A stretch of DNA of 7,884 bases from Deinococcus sp. Lineage in GTDB: Bacteria; Deinococcota; Deinococci; Deinococcales; Deinococcaceae. Shown piece by piece: positions 1 through 5,746 of the stretch. The notes beneath the pieces were generated by a model. It was not told the origin of the DNA. It saw only the letters and a program-made list of their open reading frames with translations, and searched no databases. Location of the stretch: contig JAUNHF010000077.1 of assembly GCA_030524065.1 (NCBI GenBank), positions 1 to 7,884 of the forward strand, read 5' to 3'. Numbering within the stretch: position 1 is the first letter of the stretch; every line of letters starts with the position of its first letter. A program made the position numbers and the translations under genes.

Positions 1-595
1 GCTTGCCCCGGGTGCGGCGCTGAGGGTCGGTGTGGTCGGCCAGCAGCTGCAACTCGCGCAGCACGAACCCCGGCACCAGCAGGTCTCCTTCCAGAAACCC
101 GGACTTGACCAGTTCCACGATGCGGCCATCAATAATCACATTGGTGTCCAGAATCTTGCTGCCCCGGCTGCGGCGCACCTGCTGACTGGCAAGCAGGCCA
201 AAGGCGTCGGCGTGCTGCACCGAGTAATTGACGAAAAACCAGCCCAGCGCCGCCGTGACCAGCACGCTGATCGGCCACGAATAGATGGGCAGCCCGGCCA
301 GCAGGTTGGAGACCAGCACGCTCAGCAGCAGGGCCACGATCAGCCCGAAGGTGGCGGCCGCAACCGTCTGGGGCGCCAGCGAGCGGTACCAGCTGTTCAG
401 GCGCCCAAAGGCAAGGCCCAGCACCGGCTCCAGCCGTGGGGACAGCAAAAAAGCGATCAGCGCCCCGGCCAGCATCAGGCTGACGCTATTGATCAGGGCC
501 ATCTCGCCGCCATTTTGGGTCAGCGACAGGGCGCGGCCGGCTGCGTAGCCCGCCACCAGCCCCACCAGAATCATCAGCAGCCTAAAAACCAGCAC
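1..595 (-). CDS. PIN/TRAM domain membrane protein, YacL-like (partial, C-terminal part beyond window)
   Basis: Reading the minus strand from a GTG at 595 gives 198 residues without a stop before base 1, so the gene is cut by the window edge. Four hydrophobic segments lie at about residues 1-20, 33-52, 78-99 and 107-126. They are followed by the start of a PIN nuclease domain, KILDTNVIIDGRIVEL at residues 147-162, and by an acidic E181 in a VLREL motif. This order (four membrane spans, then PIN, then TRAM) is that of the B. subtilis YacL family, membrane-anchored proteins presumed to act on RNA; the TRAM part would lie outside the window. The gene follows the tsaD stop by 9 bases on the same strand and is probably co-transcribed with it. 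The start is uncertain: neither GTG 595 nor the in-frame ATG at 574 (AGG six bases upstream) has a strong ribosome binding site. The substrate is not known. Confidence 0.9.
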   Translation of the reverse strand, partial: MLVFRLLMILVGLVAGYAAGRALSLTQNGGEMALINSVSLMLAGALIAFLLSPRLEPVLGLAFGRLNSWYRSLAPQTVAAATFGLIVALLLSVLVSNLLAGLPIYSWPISVLVTAALGWFFVNYSVQHADAFGLLASQQVRRSRGSKILDTNVIIDGRIVELVKSGFLEGDLLVPGFVLRELQLLADHTDPQRRTRGK

Positions 596-604
596 TGCTC
601 TAGT

Positions 605-1708
605 TTACCGTGCCTTGCGGCGGGCCGAAGTGCCAAAACCCGGGTTCTGCGCGGGCGCGGCCAGCGGAACATAGGCGGCGGCCCCACCGTCCAGCGGGCT
701 GGCGGGTCGGCCGGCCCGCAGCGCGGCGGCTCCAGCCAGCGCAATCATGGCGCCGTTGTCGGTGTTCAGGCCCCCCGCCGGGAAGGCAACCCGCAGGCCG
801 GTTTGCTCAAAGGCCGCCCGCAGCGCCCGGTTGGCCGCCACCCCACCCGACACCACCACCGTTTCACGGCCCAGGGCCTGCGCCGCACGCACGGTCGTCC
901 CCACCAGCGCCTGCACAGCGGCCCGCTGAAAGCTGGCGGCCAAGTCCTCGGGGCGGGCGCCGCGCTGAAAGGCCAGCAACGCAGCCGTCTTCAGGCCACT
1001 GAAGCTGAACTCAAAGCCTGCTTGGCCCTGAAGCGGCGTCTTGAACGGCACCGCCAGCGGGTCACCGCGCTCGGCCGCCGCGCTGATGGCTGGGCCGCCG
1101 GGATAGCCCAGGCCCGCCAGCCGCGCCACCTTATCAAACGCTTCTCCGGCTGCGTCGTCGCGGGTGGCTCCGACCAGATGGTATTCACCGTCGCCGGTCA
1201 CGTCGAACAGGTGGGTGTGCCCGCCCGAAACCACCAGCGCCAAATAGGGCGGCCTCAGCCCTTTTTCACTGGCCGCCGCGTAGATGTGGCCCTCGAGGTG
1301 GTGCGCCGCATAAAAAGGCACGTTCAGCGCCTGCGCCAGCCCCTTGCCGTACATCAGGCCCACCAGCAGGGCGCCCATCAGCCCCGGCCCTGAGGTGGCG
1401 GCCACCACATTCAGGTCGCCCAGATGAATGCCAGCGTCCGCCAGGGCACGCGGCAGCAACATATCTATGCGCTCTACGTGCTCGCGGCTTGCCAGTTCGG
1501 GCATCACCCCGCCGTACTCGGCGTGAACCGTCTGCGACCAGACCACGTTGGAGCGCACCTGCGGCCCTGCTGGCGTCAGCGCCACCACCCCCAGACCGGT
1601 ATCGTCGCAGGAAGTGTCGATACCCAGGATGAAGGTGGGCCGGTCAGCGGGCAAGTCGGCGGCACCAGGGTGGGCAGCACAGGGGTCGGCGGGGTGGTGG
1701 GCACTCAC
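605..1708 (-). CDS. tsaD: tRNA N6-adenosine threonylcarbamoyltransferase TsaD
   Basis: TsaD transfers the threonylcarbamoyl group from threonylcarbamoyl-AMP to A37 of ANN-decoding tRNAs (t6A), working with TsaB and TsaE in the cytoplasm; neither partner is in this window. Numbering from the GTG at 1708 (367 residues), the ASKHA-fold start FILGIDTSCDDTG is near residues 26-38, the metal-binding HHLEGH gives H137 and H141, GGVAANRALR is the nucleotide/sugar loop, and NTDNGAMIA gives the third metal ligand D317. All key residues are intact. The open frame extends to a GTG at 1768, but that would add 20 residues to an already long N-terminus; usual length is about 330-350. I prefer GTG 1708 because TATGCT lies six bases upstream, a leaderless arrangement. 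A TTG at 1654 would give 349 residues and cannot be excluded. yacL follows downstream. Confidence 0.95.
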   Translation of the reverse strand: MSAHHPADPCAAHPGAADLPADRPTFILGIDTSCDDTGLGVVALTPAGPQVRSNVVWSQTVHAEYGGVMPELASREHVERIDMLLPRALADAGIHLGDLNVVAATSGPGLMGALLVGLMYGKGLAQALNVPFYAAHHLEGHIYAAASEKGLRPPYLALVVSGGHTHLFDVTGDGEYHLVGATRDDAAGEAFDKVARLAGLGYPGGPAISAAAERGDPLAVPFKTPLQGQAGFEFSFSGLKTAALLAFQRGARPEDLAASFQRAAVQALVGTTVRAAQALGRETVVVSGGVAANRALRAAFEQTGLRVAFPAGGLNTDNGAMIALAGAAALRAGRPASPLDGGAAAYVPLAAPAQNPGFGTSARRKAR

Positions 1709-1934
1709 CCGAGCAGCATAGCCCAGGCGGCCCGCCGGTCCACTTGTGCCTCCTCTGCCCATATTCACTGCACAGTTCCCAGATGGGAATCACACAGACA
1801 GGGATCACCGAGACAGACATTAGCAGTCCAGTGGCGCGGGCAGGGAGTTCTCTGAATGCCGCTGGCCGCCTCCGTTTGCTGATCAGGCACGCTCCTTGGA
1901 GAGTGAACGGCGCCTCAGCTAAGGCCAGAACCGG
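1709..1934. other. Intergenic region between uppP and tsaD
   Basis: The 226 bases contain the putative tsaD promoter and, upstream of it, a perfect dyad TTCCCA-GA-TGGGAA at 1776-1789. There is also a repeated ACAGACA at 1794-1800 and 1813-1819. I found no convincing T-tailed terminator after uppP (its stop is at 1937-1935); only a weak GCCT/AGGC stem occurs just downstream of it. There is no tRNA-like structure and no coding frame of convincing length, apart from a 12-codon mini-frame at 1743-1705 discussed in the findings. Confidence 0.6.
1715..1742 (-). promoter_or_regulatory. Putative leaderless promoter of tsaD
   Basis: On the minus strand TGGACC (1742-1737, four of six matches to TTGACA) is followed after 16 bases by TATGCT (1720-1715, four of six matches to TATAAT). 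Six bases later is the GTG at 1708. A -10 box this close to the start codon places transcription initiation at or next to the start codon, as in the leaderless mRNAs that are frequent in Deinococcus. The promoter is inferred from sequence only. Confidence 0.5.
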
Positions 1935-2768
<834 letters not shown>

Positions 2769-2775
2769 GCGCCCA

Positions 2776-2781
2776 ACCCTA
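2776..2781 (-). promoter_or_regulatory. Putative -10 box of uppP (leaderless type)
   Basis: TAGGGT on the minus strand lies seven bases upstream of the uppP ATG. No Shine-Dalgarno sequence precedes the ATG, which fits a leaderless transcript. No recognisable -35 box is found 16-18 bases further upstream, so support is modest. Confidence 0.35.
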
Positions 2782-2835
2782 TCAGACCGCGTGGCGGCGG
2801 CGCCTCTTCCAGAAGGACGCCGGGCACGGCGCTGC

Positions 2836-2841
2836 TATGCT
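2836..2841 (+). promoter_or_regulatory. Putative -10 box of the alpha/beta hydrolase gene (leaderless type)
   Basis: TATGCT occurs here and the GTG at 2849 begins seven bases after it. The hexamer is identical to the one in front of tsaD. A weak -35 candidate, AGGACG at 2814-2819, lies 16 bases upstream with three of six consensus matches. The competing ATG at 2837 lies inside this hexamer. Confidence 0.45.
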
Positions 2842-2848
2842 AAAGCAC

Positions 2849-3697
2849 GTGAATGTGTCTGCCCATGTCTGGGCCACCGGTGCCCCAGTCGAGGGCCGCA
2901 CCTGGAAGGCCGCCAATCCCCGCGCCGCAATTTTGCTGACCCACGGGTTCGGGGAACATCTGGGCCGCTACGTGACCCACTATCAGGGCCTGATTCCGGC
3001 GCTGGTCGGTCTGGGGTTCGATGTTTACGGTTACGACCAGCGCGGGCACGGCCAGTCGCTGGGCCGCCGCGCCGTGGTCAAGGTAGAAACCCTGGTCCGC
3101 GATCACCTGATGGCGCGCGAGCAGCTGCGCCGCCAGCCACTGCCGGTGTACGCCCTGGGCCACTCGCTGGGCGGCCTGGTGACAGCGCTTAGCGCGGCCC
3201 GCGACCCCCGTGGACTGAGTGGCCTGGTGCTGAGTAGCCCGGCCCTGCTGGTGGGCGCAAGCGAGCCGGCCCTGGCCCGCCGCGCCGCGCCCCTGCTGGC
3301 CCGCTTACTCCCCTCGCTGCCGGTCACGGCGCTGGACAGCGCTGGCCTGAGCCGCCTGCCCGACAGCGTCAGCGCTTACCAGAGCGACCCGCAGGTGTAC
3401 CAGGGCAAAGTACCAGCCCTAACGGCGGCCAGCATGCTTCAGGCCAGCCAGCAGGGCTGGAAACTGTACCCCAGCCTGAAGCTACCGGCCCTGGTGGTGC
3501 ATGGCAGCGAAGACCGCCTGACCGACCCAGCCGGCAGCCAGCGGTTTATAGACACCATTGGCAGCGAAGACAAGACCCTGCACAGCGTGGCAGGCGGCTA
3601 TCATGAGCTGCTGAACGACGAAGCCGGCGACGAGACCGCCCGCGTGATCCTGGACTGGCTGGACGCACGTGCCCCGCAGCAGTTGGGCGGTTCTTAG
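2849..3697 (+). CDS. Alpha/beta hydrolase, monoglyceride lipase-like (lysophospholipase family)
   Basis: The product is a cytoplasmic serine hydrolase of 282 residues when started at GTG 2849. The oxyanion-hole region reads [10 protein letters not shown] from residue 32, the pattern typical of monoacylglycerol lipase and YtpA/PldB-like lysophospholipases. Strand four reads GYDQRGHG (61-68). The nucleophile elbow is GHSLGG with S106. The acid is D222 in [10 protein letters not shown] and the base is H252 in GGYHELL, so the catalytic triad is complete. A cap region lies between about residues 125 and 195. There is no signal peptide or membrane segment. The likely substrates are mono- or lysoglycerolipids, but this cannot be fixed from sequence. 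An ATG at 2837 would add four residues; it lies inside the putative -10 box, so the GTG start is preferred. The gene is divergent from uppP and ends before a bidirectional terminator. Confidence 0.9.
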   Translation: MNVSAHVWATGAPVEGRTWKAANPRAAILLTHGFGEHLGRYVTHYQGLIPALVGLGFDVYGYDQRGHGQSLGRRAVVKVETLVRDHLMAREQLRRQPLPVYALGHSLGGLVTALSAARDPRGLSGLVLSSPALLVGASEPALARRAAPLLARLLPSLPVTALDSAGLSRLPDSVSAYQSDPQVYQGKVPALTAASMLQASQQGWKLYPSLKLPALVVHGSEDRLTDPAGSQRFIDTIGSEDKTLHSVAGGYHELLNDEAGDETARVILDWLDARAPQQLGGS

Positions 3698-3732
3698 GCG
3701 CTGGCCGGCAACCCAGCGACATCCGGCGCACC

Positions 3733-3774
3733 AAAAAAGTGCCCCCGTCTGAACGCACGGAGGGCACTTTCTGT
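3733..3774. terminator. Bidirectional intrinsic terminator between convergent genes
   Basis: AAAGTGCCC at 3736-3744 pairs with GGGCACTTT at 3762-3770. CCGT (3745-3748) pairs with ACGG (3757-3760), leaving one bulged A at 3761 and an eight-base loop. The plus strand reads TTTCTGTTGT after the stem. The minus strand has a run of six T, so the minus-strand direction looks stronger. It serves the hydrolase gene ending at 3697 and the operon ending at 3792. A second small stem, CGCTGG/CCAGCG at 3699-3718, lies directly after the hydrolase stop. Confidence 0.85.
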
Positions 3775-3791
3775 TGTGGGAGCAGAGAAAA

Positions 3792-4562
3792 TCAGCCCGC
3801 GTTAGGGTTCTTCATCTCGCTGCGCTCAATAGGAGCGCCGTCAGCCAGCGCTTCTACCGTGCTGCCGGGCACTTCAGCGTGGCGAACCGGCCCACTGGCC
3901 TCGGGGATTTGGGCCTGCTCGGCGGCAACCCCAGGCACACTGGCCGTCTGCGGCTGGCCAGCACCCTGCTTCAGAAAGCGGCTGACGGCTGGGTTGCTGG
4001 CCGCCGAGCTACTGGTGCTAGGCGCCGGACGGGCAACGGCCGCCTGGGCCGACGCAGCTGCTGTGCGGGGAGCGGCGCTCTGGCCTTGGCCCTCCTGCGG
4101 CGCCTGACCTGCCTTGGCGAACAGATCCTCGGCCAGGGTTTGCAGGCGGTCGCGGACCAGTTTGTTGCTCAGGGCGCGGGCGCCTACCGTGACCAGGGTC
4201 GCCACCAGGGCGCCGCCCAGGTCACCGCCCTTTTCTTTTTGCTGGGCCTTGATCAGGCCCTTTTGGTACTTGGCGGGCGAGTTGGCGTCCACGTAGATTT
4301 TCTTGGTGCGCTTCATCTGGCTGCCCAGCGCCAGACCCAGCACTGCGCCAACTGCCGAAGCGCCGCCCAGCATCTTGAGGGGCTCCATCTGCATCTGCCC
4401 TTTAAGGCTGGCCGTCTCGGTCAGCACATCTACCTTGGCGCGCAGGCGTTCACGGGCCAGTTCTTTTTCGGTCAGCGGCAGGCGCACTTCTTCGTAGCGC
4501 ACGCCGGTATCCGAGGGCGCTTGCAGCACCACAGGTTCAGCCTTGGGCCGGTTGTCACTCAT
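3792..4562 (-). CDS. Membrane-associated protein of unknown function, partner of the holin-family protein
   Basis: I do not recognise a named family with certainty. The protein has 256 residues. Residues 30-60 are charged and probably helical (PLTEKELARERLRAKVDVL), followed by a glycine/alanine-rich hydrophobic segment at about 64-81 and a second weaker one at 115-130. Residues 150-256 are a low-complexity Ala/Ser/Pro/Gln tail, probably disordered. A charged helix followed by a Gly-rich membrane segment resembles the DUF3618 and YqjD/ElaB type proteins that often accompany holin-superfamily membrane proteins, but this is an analogy. The start is firm: ATG at 4562 overlaps the upstream stop as ATGA, and AAGGAGG at 4578-4572 lies nine bases upstream inside the preceding gene. 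It is therefore translationally coupled to the holin-family gene and ends before the bidirectional terminator. A long plus-strand frame opposite is a shadow. Confidence 0.8.
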   Translation of the reverse strand: MSDNRPKAEPVVLQAPSDTGVRYEEVRLPLTEKELARERLRAKVDVLTETASLKGQMQMEPLKMLGGASAVGAVLGLALGSQMKRTKKIYVDANSPAKYQKGLIKAQQKEKGGDLGGALVATLVTVGARALSNKLVRDRLQTLAEDLFAKAGQAPQEGQGQSAAPRTAAASAQAAVARPAPSTSSSAASNPAVSRFLKQGAGQPQTASVPGVAAEQAQIPEASGPVRHAEVPGSTVEALADGAPIERSEMKNPNAG

Positions 4563-5452
4563 TTGCGGTTGCCTCCTTCAGCGCGGCTCATATCGTCGGC
4601 GTAGGTGGGCTGAGTGCTCACACGCACTTCGGGCGCGCCGGCCAGCACTTCGGGGTGAACCACGTTGGGATCGTGGTCATGGCCGTGACCATGATCGCCG
4701 TGGCCGCCCTGCGGGTCCAGCTTCTCGTTCAGGCCCTCGCTGTAGTACTGGGGCTTGCCGTCGGCGTCGGCTTCATAGACAGGAATGGCGTGGGCGTCTT
4801 CCACGCTGGGCTGCACCATGCCGCTGGCAGCGCCGGCCTGCGGCGACACGGCACCCTCTGCAACTACGCTGCCGGCCAGATGCTGCGTACGGGGAGCGCT
4901 GCTCACCACGGTGGTGTGGCTCTGGCCGTACTGAGCGCCGTGGTCGTGCTGGTTGCTGCGGTCATAGTGGGCGGCGGCACGCTGGCTGGCGCCCACCGTC
5001 ACGGGCACGCCAGTGGCGACCACAGCGCCGCTCACCGGCGCGCCGCCTTCGTTGCGCTGACGGCGCTGCTCGGCCAGGTACTCGGCTTCCAGGCGCTCGT
5101 CTTCGGTCAGGGCGCGGTGCTCCTGCCCAATGCCCTCGCTCAGCTTGTTCAGGCCCAGCGCGACCAGCACGCCGGCCAGCACCAGGCTGCCCAGGAACAT
5201 CACCAGCGCCGCGGCCCACCAGGGCAGACCCAGCGCCACCAGGCCGAAATAGACGGCCAGGATCAGAAAGATGGCCGCCAGCGCCAGCGGCACCAGTGCG
5301 GCCAGCAGCAGGATGACGCCGATGCCCTTGGATTTGGCGAGTTCGCCGACCTTGTGGGCCAGCGAATTGATCTCGGCTTTGACCAGCGCGACCCCAGCGT
5401 CAAAGACATCGACGATGGCACTGCCCATGGATGTTTTCCGTTCTTCTTGCAT
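4559..5452 (-). CDS. Phage holin family membrane protein (holin superfamily III / YqjE-like) with histidine-rich tail
   Basis: The protein has 297 residues from the ATG at 5452. Residues 9-42 form an amphipathic region (DVFDAGVALVKAEINSLAHKVGELAK) of the kind seen in the Actinobacterial holin-X / YqjE group. Two membrane segments follow at about 43-74 and 79-101. An acidic/basic helix runs at 105-135. The rest is a long, probably disordered, cytoplasmic tail with HDHG at 169-172 and a cluster of alternating His, Gly and Asp at 249-261 (His 251, 254, 256, 258, 260), which could bind a divalent metal. Despite the family name, such chromosomal members are not lysis genes as far as known. The frame extends upstream to 5515, but ATG 5452 is chosen because GGAGG (5462-5458) sits five bases before it. 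It forms a coupled operon with the next gene. Confidence 0.85.
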   Translation of the reverse strand: MQEERKTSMGSAIVDVFDAGVALVKAEINSLAHKVGELAKSKGIGVILLLAALVPLALAAIFLILAVYFGLVALGLPWWAAALVMFLGSLVLAGVLVALGLNKLSEGIGQEHRALTEDERLEAEYLAEQRRQRNEGGAPVSGAVVATGVPVTVGASQRAAAHYDRSNQHDHGAQYGQSHTTVVSSAPRTQHLAGSVVAEGAVSPQAGAASGMVQPSVEDAHAIPVYEADADGKPQYYSEGLNEKLDPQGGHGDHGHGHDHDPNVVHPEVLAGAPEVRVSTQPTYADDMSRAEGGNRK

Positions 5453-5457
5453 TCCGT

Positions 5458-5462
5458 CCTCC
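5458..5462 (-). promoter_or_regulatory. Shine-Dalgarno site deciding the start of the holin-family gene
   Basis: GGAGG on the minus strand lies five bases upstream of the ATG at 5452. It rules in this start over the longer open frame reaching 5515 and over the second ATG eight codons further in. Having a real leader and a strong site, this operon differs from the leaderless-type genes elsewhere in the window. Confidence 0.8.
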
Positions 5463-5470
5463 GGTAAAAG

Positions 5471-5496
5471 GCGCCCGATTGTCTGGAACCGGGCGC
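5471..5496 (-). promoter_or_regulatory. GC hairpin in the leader of the holin-family operon
   Basis: On the minus strand GCGCCCG (5496-5490) pairs with CGGGCGC (5477-5471) across a 12-base loop. The stem is followed directly by CTTTTACC and then the ribosome binding site. A seven-pair GC stem followed by four T resembles a weak attenuator, or could simply stabilise the mRNA 5' end. No alternative pairing partner within the leader was identified. Confidence 0.45.
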
Positions 5497-5500
5497 ACGA

Positions 5501-5517
5501 TATGCCCAACAGCATAA
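5501..5517 (-). promoter_or_regulatory. Putative promoter -10 and dyad upstream of the holin-family operon
   Basis: TATGCT (5516-5511) is a -10 candidate for the minus-strand operon; an alternative TATCGT lies at 5502-5497. The first hexamer is part of an inverted repeat, TATGC (5516-5512 in minus orientation GCATA on plus) with its mate at 5501-5505, separated by six bases. No good -35 box was found for either. A dyad overlapping a -10 box is a plausible repressor site, but this is inference. Confidence 0.35.
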
Positions 5518-5631
5518 ACGCTCAGAGGCGGCTCCCCGCTGGAACCAAAGAAACTCTCAATCGGCCCGGCCCGTTGTGGTGCCGCCTCAGCTTTGTATTT
5601 CCGGTTTCACTGTACCACTCTGCCCTGCGGA

Positions 5632-5683
5632 GCCCGGCCGCCCAGGTGCGCGCAGAAGCCGGGCCGCTGCGGCTACGCGGCCC
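5632..5683. repeat. Overlapping, mutually exclusive inverted repeats
   Basis: GCCCGGC (5632-5638) can pair with GCCGGGC (5658-5664). GGGCCGC (5661-5667) can pair with GCGGCCC (5677-5683) over a nine-base loop. The two stems share bases 5661-5664, so only one can form at a time. No T run follows immediately; TTTTCTT starts about 14 bases after the second stem. Function unknown. Confidence 0.5.
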
Positions 5684-5707
5684 ACCAGACAGACGCTTTT
5701 CTTAAGG

Positions 5708-5723
5708 CTGGCCGAGCGGCCAG
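5708..5723. promoter_or_regulatory. Perfect dyad in the pgm promoter region, candidate operator
   Basis: CTGGCCG-AG-CGGCCAG is a perfect seven-base dyad with a two-base spacer. If the pgm transcript starts at the ATG, the dyad spans about -39 to -24 and overlaps where the -35 box would be. This is a typical place for a repressor or activator to bind. No regulator gene is adjacent. Confidence 0.4.
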
Positions 5724-5734
5724 GAAATCTGCCC

Positions 5735-5740
5735 TAGACT
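5735..5740 (+). promoter_or_regulatory. Putative -10 box of pgm (leaderless type)
   Basis: TAGACT is followed after six bases by the pgm ATG at 5747. No Shine-Dalgarno sequence is present. A -35 box is not convincing (CCGAGC at the 17-base spacing). Confidence 0.45.
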
Positions 5741-5746
5741 CCGACC

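Larger units (their letters stand above)
5453..5746. other. Divergent intergenic region between the holin-family operon and pgm
   Basis: The 294 bases hold the leader elements of the minus-strand operon (5458-5517), two overlapping GC-rich inverted repeats at 5632-5683, a T-rich patch at 5697-5702, and a perfect dyad followed by the pgm -10 box at 5708-5740. No tRNA and no credible coding frame is seen; open frames crossing the region are incidental to GC-rich DNA. Confidence 0.6.

Noticed and set aside
32..1393. A 453-codon open frame on the plus strand opposite yacL and tsaD
   Set aside because: It lies antisense to two well-recognised proteins. Its translation is rich in Gln, Arg, His, Gly and Pro with no domain, the usual shadow of GC-rich codon bias.
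1794..1819. Direct repeat ACAGACA at 1794-1800 and 1813-1819
   Set aside because: Only seven bases and two copies; too short and low in complexity to call a repeat element or binding site array.
1880..1890. Palindrome CTGATCAG in the uppP-tsaD spacer
   Set aside because: An eight-base palindrome is expected by chance in this length and is not near a promoter element.
1913..1934. Possible uppP terminator (GCCT/AGGC stem)
   Set aside because: Four-pair stem without a T run; not enough to call a terminator.
4559..5452. Prophage or lysis cassette suggested by the holin-family name
   Set aside because: No endolysin, spanin, tail or integrase gene is nearby. The long tail and chromosomal setting fit the YqjE/holin-X type, which is common outside phages.
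3774..5467. Long plus-strand frames opposite the holin-family operon (276, 257 and 270 codons)
   Set aside because: The minus strand has two strong SD sites, an ATGA overlap and recognisable membrane segments; the plus frames have no SD and no domain.
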